Positions 1-9,528 of a stretch of DNA of 64,000 bases are shown one piece after another. A program made the position numbers and the translations under genes. A model generated the notes under the pieces. It did not search any database. It was not told the DNA's origin and worked only from the letters and a program-made list of their open reading frames with translations. Position 1 is the first letter of the stretch; each line of letters begins with the position of its first letter. Source of the stretch: an uncultured Cohaesibacter sp. (GTDB taxonomy: Bacteria; Pseudomonadota; Alphaproteobacteria; Rhizobiales; Cohaesibacteraceae); NCBI RefSeq assembly GCF_963678225.1, contig NZ_OY782764.1:1927001-1991000 (forward strand), in the 5' to 3' direction.

Positions 1-2
1 AG

Positions 3-689
3 ACCCGCACCAAGCTCAAACAGGCCGGTTTTCGTCTTGAAAAGCATGTCATGACTTTCACCTTCGCACGTATCATAGGGCCTTTCGCCGGCTTGCTGAT
101 ATCGCTGTTCTATGTCTTCGTCATGTTGAAGCCTGACTATCCGCCGATGGTAAACCTGTTTATGTGCGTGCTGTTTGCCTATGCCTGCTATTATGCGCCC
201 TTGCTCTATTTGCAGAATGTGAGAAACAAGAGGCAGGCGTCCATCACAAGGGCTTGGCCGGATGCGCTGGATCTGCTCCTGATATGTGTGGAATCCGGCA
301 TGACCGCCGAAATGGGTTTCCAGAAGGTTGCTACCGAGATCGGAACCGCCAGCGTCGAGCTGGCAGAGGAATTGACCATCCTGACTGCAGAGCTGTCCTA
401 TTTGCAGGACCGGCGGATTGCCTATGAAAATATCTCAGATCGTACCGGGCTGGAAGGGGTCCGCGGTGTGATGACGTCGCTCATTCAGGCCGAGCGCTAC
501 GGAACGCCCCTGGGGGACGCTATTCGCGTGATGGCCGAAGAAAACCGCTTGGCCCGCATGACGGCTGCCGAGAAAAAGGCCGCTGCCCTACCGCCAAAGC
601 TGACCGTGCCGATGATCCTGTTTTTCCTGCCTGCGATTTTCATCGTGGTTCTGGGGCCAATTGCCGTGCAGTATTTCACGACCCACTAG
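3..689 (+). CDS. tadC: TadC-type pilus assembly inner-membrane protein (5' end outside window)
   Basis: The reading frame is open from the left edge, so the gene is truncated at its 5' end; the first ATG at 51 is internal. The visible 228 residues hold a type II secretion F (GspF/TadC) domain, with a soluble stretch containing LDLLLICVESGMTAEMGF and a C-terminal hydrophobic segment ending a few residues before the stop. TadC pairs with TadB as the inner-membrane platform of tight-adherence (Flp) pili. The next gene, a TadD-like lipoprotein, points the other way, and the two share a hairpin between them. The family assignment is strong; the N-terminal length cannot be given. Confidence 0.9.
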   Translation, partial: TRTKLKQAGFRLEKHVMTFTFARIIGPFAGLLISLFYVFVMLKPDYPPMVNLFMCVLFAYACYYAPLLYLQNVRNKRQASITRAWPDALDLLLICVESGMTAEMGFQKVATEIGTASVELAEELTILTAELSYLQDRRIAYENISDRTGLEGVRGVMTSLIQAERYGTPLGDAIRVMAEENRLARMTAAEKKAAALPPKLTVPMILFFLPAIFIVVLGPIAVQYFTTH

Positions 690-752
690 CTGGACCGGCC
701 TTTAAGGGGCTATCTGGGGGTAAGGAAGTAAAAGAACTCGATATGTAATATT

Positions 753-777
753 TAAAAAAGGGCCGTGAAGGCCCTTT
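753..777 (-). terminator. Hairpin between convergent tadC and tadD-like genes
   Basis: A perfect 8-bp inverted repeat (757-764 with 770-777, 5-base loop) has a T-run after it when read on the minus strand. It therefore best terminates the TadD-like gene. On the plus strand only three Ts follow the stem, so termination of tadC would be weaker. Confidence 0.7.
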
Positions 778-844
778 GTCATGTGTTCAGTCTGCAGTGT
801 TAGACGCGCATACCGCATTGAGGCAGCAAACCTGAGATCCTAGA

Positions 845-1639
845 TCAGCCTTGCTTTTTGATCTTGTCCCAATTGTTGCGCTGGCTCATCATCTGTTTGA
901 GATAGGCCATGTTCTCAGCGGCTTGCTGAGGAGACAACTCGTTGCTGGCGATAGCCTCAGCTTCTCCGAACTTGCCTTGTAGCCCCAGCGCCAGTGCCAG
1001 ATTTTGCCGGACGCGGCTGTCTGCCTTGGGGTTCTTTGCGGCACGGCGCAGATAGCTTTCAGCCGATACCAGATCGCCTTCCAACAAGTAGGACAGACCA
1101 TAGTTGCTCAAAACACTGGGAGCGTCTGGAGCCTGCAGCAAGGCCTTGTCATAATGGCTGCGGGCTTTCTGGAAGTTGCCGGTCTGGTCATAGATCGCAC
1201 CCATGGCGCTATCCAGCCGCCAGTCTGGCGTCGTTGGGGTCTGGGCGGTCTGCAACACTTGCAGTGCTTGTTGGAAGCGGCCCACGGTGGCCAGCGCCTT
1301 GCCATAGGCGGCCAGAACCACGCGGTCTTTCGGTTGCTCGGTTGCCAGCTTCTCCAAAACGGCAAGCGCCTGATCATGACGGCCGAGCAGGCGCAGAGAC
1401 TGCCCATAATTGAGGGCGGTCTTGGTATCCTTGTTATTGTTGCGATAGCGCTTTTCCCAATAGGTCACCGAGGCTCTGAGGGCTTCCTCAGTGGCATAAC
1501 TCGCACCCTGATGGGTCGAGGACGATGTGCTTTTCTTGTTCGAGGAGCACCCCGCAACGGCGATGACCAGAGCGATGGAGCCTGCGAGCATGATCTTGCG
1601 CATGGCGTGGGATGGCTTGGCATTCAATTGAGTATTCAT
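845..1639 (-). CDS. tadD: TadD-like tetratricopeptide lipoprotein
   Basis: A 264-residue protein with a lipoprotein signal (hydrophobic core, lipobox VAGC, Cys at about residue 31) followed by tandem TPR helices, for example the repeat around YDQTGNFQKARSHYDKALLQ. TadD lipoproteins are thought to help assemble the outer-membrane secretin of Flp pili. I chose the ATG at 1639 because an AGAGG sits 8 bases before it; the frame is open 65 codons further upstream, but that part looks non-coding. A second possible start is the Met that begins the signal sequence 12 codons later. Its position opposite tadC supports the tad assignment. Confidence 0.85.
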   Translation of the reverse strand: MNTQLNAKPSHAMRKIMLAGSIALVIAVAGCSSNKKSTSSSTHQGASYATEEALRASVTYWEKRYRNNNKDTKTALNYGQSLRLLGRHDQALAVLEKLATEQPKDRVVLAAYGKALATVGRFQQALQVLQTAQTPTTPDWRLDSAMGAIYDQTGNFQKARSHYDKALLQAPDAPSVLSNYGLSYLLEGDLVSAESYLRRAAKNPKADSRVRQNLALALGLQGKFGEAEAIASNELSPQQAAENMAYLKQMMSQRNNWDKIKKQG

Positions 1640-1951
1640 GGAGCAAACCTCTGAAATCGGCACCGCAGGCGAAACCCGCAACAATCGCACCATCTCCGGC
1701 GCGGGATCGCATATGCTCCAGAAATAAAGTATTAACCCTAATGCTTGGTTAATTCTCGCAATTTGCACGCATTTGGACTGTGTGGGTTTCTGACTTTTTC
1801 TCTTCTGTGGGAGAGAAAATCGGGCAGGGCGCATGTCCAGCCATTGCCTTTGCGAATTTTGTCAAATGCATTAGGGTTGTTCGTCATTGGCGGATTGATT
1901 CCGGTCGCTCGAAAGCCCATCTTGATAACAAGCAATGATAAATGAGAAAGA
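1640..1951. other. Divergent intergenic region, tadD-like / aminopeptidase
   Basis: 312 bases between two divergent start codons, so it must hold promoters for both. The half nearest the aminopeptidase is AT-rich. I see no convincing -35/-10 pair or operator. Short open frames run through it on both strands but have no recognisable product. Confidence 0.5.
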
Positions 1952-3352
1952 ATGACAATGCCGATTAAACCTGATTCCTGTCCTGTTTATTTCATCAATA
2001 GTGATTCCGAAGCGCTCGTGCCCAAAGCGCTGTCCGCTCAGGCGACCCAATGGATTGAAGCGACAGGCTTTGCCGCCAAGGAAGGCGAGGTTTGTTTGGT
2101 GCCCGGCCCGTCAGGCGCGTGCGAAGCGGTCCTGTTTGGCCTTGGCAAGAAAGATAGCAAGACAGCGTCTCCCCTGCTGCCCGGGCTTTTGCCGGTCAAG
2201 CTGCCTGCTGGGCGCTATCATTTTGCAGATACTGACAGGTTTGTTGAAGATCCGCAGGCGCTGTTTCTGGCGACACTGGCCTGGCATTTGGGCTGCTATC
2301 GCTTTGATCGCTACAAGGAAAACGCCAAGGAAATGCCTCAACTCGATTGGCCAGAAGGCGTGGATAATGATGAAGTCCTGCGTCAGGCCAAGGGGTGCAA
2401 TCTGGCCCGCGACCTGATCAATGTGCCATCCAATGATATGGGCCCCGATGAGCTTGAGGCGGTGACGCGCGGGCTGGTCGATACCCACGGCGCTAAGCTT
2501 GAAGTCACCACGGGTGACGCCCTGCTTGAGAAGAATTTCCCGATGATCCATGCCGTGGGCCGTGCATCCCCGCGCGCACCCCGCCTGCTTGATTTCATCT
2601 GGGGCAAGGAGAGCGATCCGAAAGTGACCCTGGTAGGCAAGGGCGTTTGCTTTGATACCGGCGGGCTCAATATCAAGCCGGGTAACTCCATGGCGCTGAT
2701 GAAAAAGGATATGGGCGGGGCCGCCAACGTTCTTGGGCTTGCGTCTATGATCATGTCCGCAAAGCTGCCGGTGCGGTTGCGCGTTCTGATCCCTGCCGTG
2801 GAGAACTCCATTGCGGGCGATGCTTTCCGGCCCGGGGATGTGCTGCAGAGTCACAAAGGCCTGACGGTCGAGATAGGGAATACCGACGCCGAAGGGCGCC
2901 TCATTCTTGCCGATGCGCTGTCGTTGGCTGACGATGAAGAGCCTGAAATGCTGATCGACATGGCCACCCTGACCGGCGCAGCGCGCGTGGCGCTTGGTCC
3001 GGATCTGCCGCCATTCTATAGTGACGATTCCGAATTGGTGCACGCCATTGCCAGCGAAAGCCATAGGCAGTGGGATCCGCTCTGGAATATGCCGCTGTGG
3101 AATGCCTATGACGCCAAGCTTTCCTCCGATATTGCCGATGTGAACCACATCTCCTCTGACGGTTTTGCAGGCTCGATCACCGCCGCTCTTTTCCTGCGTC
3201 GTTTTGTGGCCAAGACCAAGAGCTGGGTGCATTTCGACATCTTCGGCTGGGCCCCTGCAGCTCAGGCTGCCCGCCCCAAAGGGGGCGAAGCGCAAGGTAT
3301 TCGTGCGCTTTATAACCTTATCCGCAATCGCTACGATGTGAGTTGGTCATAA
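1952..3352 (+). CDS. M17 leucyl aminopeptidase family protein
   Basis: 466-residue cytosolic metallopeptidase that removes N-terminal amino acids from peptides. The C-terminal catalytic domain has the complete M17 metal and catalytic set: GKGVCFDTGGLNIKPG (Lys and Asp ligands, about residue 227), MKKDMGG (Asp), and NTDAEGRL (Asp, Glu and catalytic Arg, about residue 310). The N-terminal domain is shorter than in E. coli PepA (503 residues), typical of the second alphaproteobacterial M17 branch, so I do not give it the pepA symbol. The start could also be the ATG two codons later. The gene stands alone, with a MarR gene 177 bases downstream. Confidence 0.93.
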   Translation: MTMPIKPDSCPVYFINSDSEALVPKALSAQATQWIEATGFAAKEGEVCLVPGPSGACEAVLFGLGKKDSKTASPLLPGLLPVKLPAGRYHFADTDRFVEDPQALFLATLAWHLGCYRFDRYKENAKEMPQLDWPEGVDNDEVLRQAKGCNLARDLINVPSNDMGPDELEAVTRGLVDTHGAKLEVTTGDALLEKNFPMIHAVGRASPRAPRLLDFIWGKESDPKVTLVGKGVCFDTGGLNIKPGNSMALMKKDMGGAANVLGLASMIMSAKLPVRLRVLIPAVENSIAGDAFRPGDVLQSHKGLTVEIGNTDAEGRLILADALSLADDEEPEMLIDMATLTGAARVALGPDLPPFYSDDSELVHAIASESHRQWDPLWNMPLWNAYDAKLSSDIADVNHISSDGFAGSITAALFLRRFVAKTKSWVHFDIFGWAPAAQAARPKGGEAQGIRALYNLIRNRYDVSWS

Positions 3353-3529
3353 CAGAACAATACATCATCAAAGTTGTTATTTGCGGGAATTGAGCCTTTG
3401 GCTCGGTTCCCGCATCTTGCTTGCGGGCCATGAATCTGCATTAATCACACAGGGGCACGAGCAGGAAACCGGAATATACGTGGATTCCGGGATGGGGTTG
3501 GCCATAGTGCCCGGGGGTTTTGTGAATTG

Positions 3530-3880
3530 ATGTCTATGGATATTTGCGCTGGCCAGGCGCTGAAATTATGGCACGACGTGACCCATGATATGGTGCTGGA
3601 AGATGAAAGCGACCTCTCTGCACGGCAGATGATGGTGCTTCTCACAGTCTATATGGAAACGCCGCCTCATACGGTGCGAGGCCTTGCGGCGAAGCTCGGG
3701 GTCACCAAGCCTGCCATCACCCGTGCACTGGACACAATGGGCCGCAATGGCCTTCTGACCCGCCGCCGTGACGACATGGACAAGCGCAACGTGGTTATCT
3801 TGCGCACTGTCAAGGGCGCGCTCTATGTTGAAAAACTCGGCCACAAGATCGTTCACAAAGCCCACCAGATTAGCTACTGA
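3530..3880 (+). CDS. MarR-family transcriptional regulator
   Basis: 116-residue winged-helix DNA-binding protein. The recognition part reads GLAAKLGVTKPAITRALDTM, followed by the wing RRRDDMDKRNV, which is classic MarR. It is short, with little sequence for the N-terminal dimerisation helices, and ends directly after the C-terminal helix. I start at ATG 3530; a TTG one codon earlier is possible. The NlpC/P60 gene begins 65 bases downstream on the same strand, so co-transcription is plausible. The ligand and targets cannot be read from the sequence. Confidence 0.85.
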   Translation: MSMDICAGQALKLWHDVTHDMVLEDESDLSARQMMVLLTVYMETPPHTVRGLAAKLGVTKPAITRALDTMGRNGLLTRRRDDMDKRNVVILRTVKGALYVEKLGHKIVHKAHQISY

Positions 3881-3945
3881 CCCTCCAGGCCATCGCCCCA
3901 CACAGACAGCGCCTCTCGAGGAGCCTCAATGAGTAAAGAAAGTTC

Positions 3946-4860
3946 ATGTTGAATTCGTCCCTGAATGCCTTCCGCCCGGATCTTGCCGACAAACGCCTTG
4001 AAGGGCAGGTGGAGGCTGAACGCTTCGTTGATCCCGTCATCAAGCGGGTGCAGGTGCCCGTTGCACCGCTCAAATCCGGTCCGGACGGACGCAGTGGCCT
4101 TGATACGCAAGCCATGCTCGGCGAAGTGGCCAAGGTTTTTGAAGAAGGCGCCAACGGCTGGAGCTGGGTGCAACTGGATGATGACGGCTATGTAGGGTAC
4201 ATACCCTCCAACGCGCTGGGGCCGTTTGGCGGTTCTCTCAATGATGAATTCATCGCCGGAGCGCCGACCCACAAGGTGAGCGCCGTGCGCACCTTTGTCT
4301 ATCCGGGGCCGGATCTGAAATATCCCGCAGCCGTTTTCCTGTCGATGGGCGCAGGACTCATCCTTGGCGAAGAGCAGGAGGTGCGCGGCACCCGCTATCG
4401 CAAGCTGCTAAACATGCCAACGCCCAACGGGGAAGCTGGCTGGGTGGTTGCCCAACATGTGTGCGAGGTCGATAGCAAGGCGGATGATTTCGTCGCCGTT
4501 GCAGAAAGCCTGATCGGCACGCCCTATCTATGGGGTGGCAAAAGCTCGCTTGGCATCGATTGCTCCGGGCTGGTGCAATTGGCCGCAGAAATGGCAGGCA
4601 TTGAGATGCTGCGGGACGCCTCCATGCAGGAAAAGGAAGCAGGCGTTGCGCTGGATATCTCCGCGGGGCTCCCTGAATTGACGCGCGGCGACCTCATTTT
4701 CTGGCCCGGCCATGTGGGCATCATGACCGATCCAGACACTCTGCTCCATGCCAACGGCCATCATATGGCGGTGGCAAAAGAACCGCTCGCCGGAGCGATT
4801 GAGCGCATAGCCCAGAATGAATATGGCAAGCTCAGAACGATCCGGCGGCTGACAAAATAG
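3946..4860 (+). CDS. NlpC/P60 (C40) cysteine peptidase with SH3 domains
   Basis: 304-residue protein with two SH3-like regions (about residues 30-90 and 105-170) and a C-terminal NlpC/P60 domain. The catalytic Cys lies in GIDCSGLV (about residue 206), the His in GHVGIM (about 255) and a second polar residue in LLHANGHH. Such enzymes cleave the D-iso-Glu to diamino acid bond of cell-wall peptides, like dipeptidyl peptidase VI. There is no signal peptide, which fits a role in muropeptide recycling in the cytosol. A seven-codon open frame with its own GAGGAG overlaps the start region at 3929. Confidence 0.9.
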   Translation: MLNSSLNAFRPDLADKRLEGQVEAERFVDPVIKRVQVPVAPLKSGPDGRSGLDTQAMLGEVAKVFEEGANGWSWVQLDDDGYVGYIPSNALGPFGGSLNDEFIAGAPTHKVSAVRTFVYPGPDLKYPAAVFLSMGAGLILGEEQEVRGTRYRKLLNMPTPNGEAGWVVAQHVCEVDSKADDFVAVAESLIGTPYLWGGKSSLGIDCSGLVQLAAEMAGIEMLRDASMQEKEAGVALDISAGLPELTRGDLIFWPGHVGIMTDPDTLLHANGHHMAVAKEPLAGAIERIAQNEYGKLRTIRRLTK

Positions 4861-4872
4861 CAAAGGGTGGGC

Positions 4873-5814
4873 TTAATAGCCCACACCCCGATCAACGATA
4901 CCGACCATCGGTTCGCCCGCTTCGTTGCGCTTGATCTGCTCGGCGATGCATTTCGTTGTGGCATATGGCGCGCTGACGGCAGCAATGTGCGGCGTGATGA
5001 TGACGTTGGGCAGCTCCCATAGCGGGCTGTCAGTGGGCAGGGGCTCCTGCTCGAACACATCCAGCGACGCGCCTGCCAGAATGCCCTGATTGATTGCAGT
5101 GGTAATATCGTCTTCCACCTGAAGCTTGCCGCGCCCCGCATTGATGATCACCCCGCCGCCAAGAGGGCCATCCTTGGCCAGCTTCTTGAACAGATCGAGA
5201 TTGAGAATGCCCTCGGTTTCCGGCGTGTGCGGTAGCAGGGAAACGAGAATGTCGGTCTTGCCCAACATGGCGTCAAGGCCGTCCGCGCCATGATAGGTCT
5301 CAAGGTCTTCGATTTCTTTGGGCGAACGGCTCCAGCCGGAGACGCGATAGCCCAGATTTTGCAGCTTGCGCGCCGCTGCCAGACCCAGAACGCCGATCCC
5401 CAGCACGCCCACACGGAATTCTTCTGCGGCAGCATCTGCTATCTGTGTCCAATCCTTGCGGGACTGAAGGTCAAGGCTGCGCAGGCTGTGGCGGTGATGC
5501 ATCAGAACATTGAGCACTACATATTCGCACATGCGGGCGGTGAGATCATCGCCGATAACCCGCACAATGGGCACGTCTGGTAGGTTTGGCTCTTGCGTCA
5601 GGAATTCGACTCCAGCCCCCAGAGAAAAAATGGCTTTCAGGTTCGGCAGATCATTGAGAAAGGCCGTGTCGCCTTTCCATGCGAGGGCATACTCGATCTC
5701 TTCAAGATTGCCAAGGTCATCAGACAGGCGGACTTCAGCTTCGGGCAGCAGTTTATTCAGATTCTCGATCCAGGCGGGAATCTCCCAGCCCTTGGCGGTC
5801 AGTGCAATTTTCAT
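4873..5814 (-). CDS. ghrA: Glyoxylate/hydroxypyruvate reductase A-like 2-hydroxyacid dehydrogenase
   Basis: 313-residue NAD(P)H-dependent D-2-hydroxyacid dehydrogenase. The Rossmann motif GVLGIGVLGLAAARKL is followed by GWSRSPKE, where the Arg after the second beta strand suggests NADPH preference. Catalytic parts include NAGRGK (Arg), DVFEQEPLP (Glu region) and TPHIAA (His). The family reduces glyoxylate and hydroxypyruvate. The ATG at 5814 has AAGGA 9 bases upstream; the frame extends further upstream without a sensible product. It is divergent from a small exported protein and convergent with the NlpC/P60 gene, with only 12 bases between the stops. Confidence 0.9.
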   Translation of the reverse strand: MKIALTAKGWEIPAWIENLNKLLPEAEVRLSDDLGNLEEIEYALAWKGDTAFLNDLPNLKAIFSLGAGVEFLTQEPNLPDVPIVRVIGDDLTARMCEYVVLNVLMHHRHSLRSLDLQSRKDWTQIADAAAEEFRVGVLGIGVLGLAAARKLQNLGYRVSGWSRSPKEIEDLETYHGADGLDAMLGKTDILVSLLPHTPETEGILNLDLFKKLAKDGPLGGGVIINAGRGKLQVEDDITTAINQGILAGASLDVFEQEPLPTDSPLWELPNVIITPHIAAVSAPYATTKCIAEQIKRNEAGEPMVGIVDRGVGY

Positions 5815-5930
5815 GAAATGGTGTCCTTTGGAGGCTATGGCTCTTTTGGTCGGAACAATAAAGTTTGTTTGAACCCAATGGCAAGTCAAAGCGACCAAAA
5901 GGAAAGCACAGTTCACAAAAGGAGCCCACC

Positions 5931-6176
5931 ATGACATGCAAGACTTGCAGCTTTCTCTTAATTTTACTTTTGGCAACCCCGGTTTCTGCTCGCTCGATAG
6001 TGCCCGCAGGTGATGCAGTATCAGATTTGAAACGCTGCGAGCAGATCCGCAAGGAAGCGATAAAACACAATGATCGGCATCTGATGAAAGAATATACCGC
6101 TTGTATGAACCGCATTCTCCGCGGAGAACCGGCTTTCCCCTCAGGGCCGGTGCAACTGCCAAGTGACGATGAATAA
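5931..6176 (+). CDS. Small exported protein of unknown function
   Basis: 81 residues, with a clear signal peptide (hydrophobic core FLLILLLATPVSA, probable cleavage after about residue 21). The mature part is short and charged, with two Cys residues (RCEQIR and TACMNR) that could form a disulfide in the periplasm. AAAAGGAG stands 8 bases before the ATG, a strong ribosome binding site that fixes the start. It is divergent from ghrA. I recognise no family. Confidence 0.7.
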   Translation: MTCKTCSFLLILLLATPVSARSIVPAGDAVSDLKRCEQIRKEAIKHNDRHLMKEYTACMNRILRGEPAFPSGPVQLPSDDE

Positions 6177-6318
6177 CATGGTAGTGAAGGTGCGGAGCTG
6201 GATGCGTGATCAGCTTAATGACTTGTTAACCATGTAAAGATTGGTCGAAGGATATTAAGGTTGTTTAAAGCTCGATGGTGCAATTTCAGGTGGTTTTGAC
6301 CTCAGATGACCTTTTGCC

Positions 6319-7848
6319 ATGTTTTTCAAACAATTTTCCAATGTTCTAATCATTCCGGTTGCCCTGTTTGGCCTCATTGCCTTTGGGCTCGTGAATATCA
6401 ACGGAGTCTGGCAGAAGAAGCTGGATGCAGAAGCCGAAGGTGTTCATCTAAGCCGCCAGCAAATGTCTGAAGAGCTGGATGAAGCCTACGATCTTCTCAA
6501 CCGCTATCATCCTTACGCCCATCTCTACCGCTCAAGGAAAGAGCTCGATCTGGTCTATGCTGCGATCAAGAATGATGTTCGCCAAGACAATGATCTGGCG
6601 ACAGCCTACATGCTGCATGCGCGCATGATGGCGTCTGTCTGCGATTATCACACCAGTATTTTCGTGGGCGAGCATCGGTTGCCACGGGCATTTGAGCTTT
6701 ACCGCGCCAAATCAACCTTGTGGCCGGTCAGGACTCGACCGCTGGAGATTCGTGATGGCGAGCTGATGGTTGAGGTCGATGGAGCCATGCGGTCGTTAGT
6801 AGAGATCAATGGAACATCACGAGAAGCATTGCGCGACATGCTGCAGGCGGTTTGGCCCAAGGATGGGTGTCTTGCGCCAGACACCGTGAATACGCAGCAA
6901 TTTCAACTGCTCTATGAAATGGTTTTGCATGGCATGTGGGGAGAGAGGCGCGAGGCTGCCTACAGTTACACCGACCCCGACAGCACGGATGAGATCAAGG
7001 GAACGCTGGATTTCGAGGCGAAACGAAAAAGGCAAACGCGACAGAACAAATATATGTCCCAGATTCAATTGTTGCACCAATCCGGGTTTGAAAGGCTGCA
7101 AAGAAAATCGCAGCGGGGACTATCTGTTGCACAGCCCTATGCTTTCTTTTCCAACCAGAAGGCCGCAGTCTATCTCCACCTCCCAAACTTCAAGAGTTAT
7201 GAAGCTGTAGGGAACGATTATAAAGCGATATTCAGCACTATTCGTGCCCATGAGCCAAAAACCCTAATCCTGGATTTGAGAGACAGCGGTGGTGGAAAAA
7301 GCCGGACCGAAATGCTCATAGCGGCACTGCTTGGCGTCGATACTTCCAAACTTGTGAGCTATAATGTCTATCGTCATGGAGCGCTTCATCTTCCTGAAAA
7401 TTACGAGTCCGATGGAATGCTGGAAAATTGGGCTCTTAAATTGGAGGCGGAAGTCGCTCAAACAGAGCCAAGGGTTGGCGACAATCATATGATTGCGATA
7501 AAACCGGAGACATTTGATGTGCCGGGCCTTGAAAGCAAGCTTTATGTGCTGATCGGGCAACGCACGGCCTCAGCTGCCGGTATTTTGGCAGCGCAACTCA
7601 GGCAGTTTCGTGGAGCCACCCTTGTGGGCATGCCAACCACCGTACGCGCCAATCGCATGTGCGAGAGGGCTCCGGGCACGTTCGAGATGCCCTATAGCAA
7701 ACTGAAACTGAGGATCCCGATCGTCTGTCTGGTGGATGAGACTTTGCCTGACGGCCGGGTCGAACCGGACATCCTGATCGATGGCTATCCGGCCAGTTTC
7801 ATCGATCGAGAGAGAAAAGCCTTGGAATTTGTGCTTGATAAGCTTTAG
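6319..7848 (+). CDS. Membrane-anchored S41 (tail-specific protease) family protein
   Basis: 509 residues with an N-terminal hydrophobic segment (about residues 8-26) that is probably a membrane anchor. The C-terminal half is an S41 peptidase core: LILDLRDSGGGKS (about residue 315) and QRTASAAGIL, with Ser418 in the position of the S41 nucleophile, then LPDGRVEPDI near the end. I do not see a PDZ domain, which CtpA-type enzymes carry between anchor and core; the middle region 60-270 is unassigned. It may degrade periplasmic proteins. No operon partner; yejF converges 24 bases after its stop. Confidence 0.8.
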   Translation: MFFKQFSNVLIIPVALFGLIAFGLVNINGVWQKKLDAEAEGVHLSRQQMSEELDEAYDLLNRYHPYAHLYRSRKELDLVYAAIKNDVRQDNDLATAYMLHARMMASVCDYHTSIFVGEHRLPRAFELYRAKSTLWPVRTRPLEIRDGELMVEVDGAMRSLVEINGTSREALRDMLQAVWPKDGCLAPDTVNTQQFQLLYEMVLHGMWGERREAAYSYTDPDSTDEIKGTLDFEAKRKRQTRQNKYMSQIQLLHQSGFERLQRKSQRGLSVAQPYAFFSNQKAAVYLHLPNFKSYEAVGNDYKAIFSTIRAHEPKTLILDLRDSGGGKSRTEMLIAALLGVDTSKLVSYNVYRHGALHLPENYESDGMLENWALKLEAEVAQTEPRVGDNHMIAIKPETFDVPGLESKLYVLIGQRTASAAGILAAQLRQFRGATLVGMPTTVRANRMCERAPGTFEMPYSKLKLRIPIVCLVDETLPDGRVEPDILIDGYPASFIDRERKALEFVLDKL

Positions 7849-7872
7849 TCCACCTCTTTTACCCCAATCTCT

Positions 7873-9516
7873 TTAATCTGCCACCACACCTTCCGGCGCC
7901 GTTTCCATGCGCAAGGCGGCTGCCATCAGGGCCTTGGTATAGTCGGTTTCCGGTGCGTCGAAAATCCGCTCGACTGTGCCTTCCTCAACCACCTTTCCAT
8001 TGCGCATGACGATCACGCGGTTGGAGAGGGCCCGCACCACTTTAAGGTCATGGCTAATGAACAGGTAGGTGAGATCATGCTTGGCCTGCAGATCGCGCAA
8101 AAGATCGACCACCTGTGCCTGCACGCTCATATCCAGGGCACTGGTCGGCTCGTCCAGCATGACGAATTTGGGTTCCAGCACCATGGCGCGAGCAATGGAA
8201 ATGCGCTGGCGCTGCCCACCGGAAAATTCGTGCGGATAGCGATGGCGGGTTTCCGGATCAATGCCCACTTCCTTGAGCACGGCGACAACCTTGGCGTCAC
8301 GCTCTTCTGCACTGAGATGGGGAGCATGGATCTCAAGACCCTCATCTACGATCTGGGCAATGGACATGCGCGGAGACAGGGAGCCGAAGGGGTCCTGAAA
8401 GACGATCTGCAAGTCACCGCGTTTCTCCCGCATGGCCTTGCTGTCGAGGCCATCAAGCGCGTTGCCTTGAAAGACAATCGGGCCCTTCGATGAAATCATG
8501 CGCAACAGGGCCAGCCCAAGCGTTGTCTTACCCGAACCGGATTCTCCCACGATGCCCAGAGTTTCGCCGGAACGAATGGCAAGGGATATACCATCCACGG
8601 CTTTGATATGCCCCACCGTCTTGCGCAGGAAACCGCGCTTGATCGGGAACCAGACCTTGAGATCATCGGTTTCAAGCACGATCGGTGCATCATCTGCCAC
8701 CGGTCGCGCTCGTCCGCTTGGTTCGGAATTGAGTAGATGCTTGGTATAGGCATGGGAAGGGGTGGCGAAAATCTGCTCGGTCGGCCCGTGCTCGACAATC
8801 TGCCCCTTGGTCATGACACAGACCTTGTCTGCCAGCTTTTCAACGATGCCCAGATCATGGGTGATGAACAACAGCGCCATGCCATGGGTCTTTTGCAGGT
8901 TGCGCAGAAGCTCAAGGATCTGGGCCTGAACCGTGACGTCAAGCGCCGTGGTTGGCTCATCGGCGATGAGCAGCTCGGGCTCGTTGGCAAGTGCCATGGC
9001 GATCATCACGCGCTGGCGCTGGCCACCCGAAAGCTGATGCGGATAGCTCTTCAGCCGCTTCTCCGGCTCACGAATGCCCACGTCATTAAGCAGCTCAAGC
9101 ACCCGGGCGCGCGCCTGTTTTTCGCCCATGCCATGATGGATCGAAAGCACTTCGCCAATCTGCTTTTCTACCGTATGCAGCGGGTTAAGCGAGCTCATGG
9201 GTTCCTGAAAAATCATGGAAATGCGGTTGCCGCGCACCGAACGCAGCGTCTTGTCTGGCGCATTGAGCAGGTCGACGCCATCGAACAACACTTGCCCGGA
9301 AGGGTGAGACGCCGCCGGATAGGGCAACAGCTTGAGGATCGATAGAGCCGAGACAGACTTGCCCGAACCGGACTCGCCCACCAGTGCCATGGTCTCCCCT
9401 TTTTCCAGATTAAAGGAGATGCGATCAACGGCCAGCTGTTCCTTGCCCTCCTGCATGAAGGCAACGGACAGTTCCTTGACGGAAAGAAGCGGTGAAGAAG
9501 AATGGGGCTTGGTCAT
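7873..9516 (-). CDS. yejF: Microcin C/oligopeptide ABC transporter, double ATP-binding protein
   Basis: 547 residues with two complete ABC cassettes. Each has a Walker A ([16 protein letters not shown]), a signature ([16 protein letters not shown]) and a Walker B ending LLIADEPT or VMLDEPT. Fusion of both ATPases in one chain is the YejF arrangement, unlike the separate DppD/DppF or OppD/OppF. It energises uptake of peptides, including microcin C-type compounds, through YejB/YejE. It is the last gene of yejABEF; a GGAGGGA stands before its ATG, 12 bases after the yejE stop. Confidence 0.95.
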   Translation of the reverse strand: MTKPHSSSPLLSVKELSVAFMQEGKEQLAVDRISFNLEKGETMALVGESGSGKSVSALSILKLLPYPAASHPSGQVLFDGVDLLNAPDKTLRSVRGNRISMIFQEPMSSLNPLHTVEKQIGEVLSIHHGMGEKQARARVLELLNDVGIREPEKRLKSYPHQLSGGQRQRVMIAMALANEPELLIADEPTTALDVTVQAQILELLRNLQKTHGMALLFITHDLGIVEKLADKVCVMTKGQIVEHGPTEQIFATPSHAYTKHLLNSEPSGRARPVADDAPIVLETDDLKVWFPIKRGFLRKTVGHIKAVDGISLAIRSGETLGIVGESGSGKTTLGLALLRMISSKGPIVFQGNALDGLDSKAMREKRGDLQIVFQDPFGSLSPRMSIAQIVDEGLEIHAPHLSAEERDAKVVAVLKEVGIDPETRHRYPHEFSGGQRQRISIARAMVLEPKFVMLDEPTSALDMSVQAQVVDLLRDLQAKHDLTYLFISHDLKVVRALSNRVIVMRNGKVVEEGTVERIFDAPETDYTKALMAAALRMETAPEGVVAD

Positions 9517-9528
9517 TGGCTTCCCTCC

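Noticed and set aside
2111-3295. 394-codon minus-strand frame opposite the M17 aminopeptidase
   Set aside because: All metal ligands of M17 are on the plus strand; the opposite frame is low in sense.
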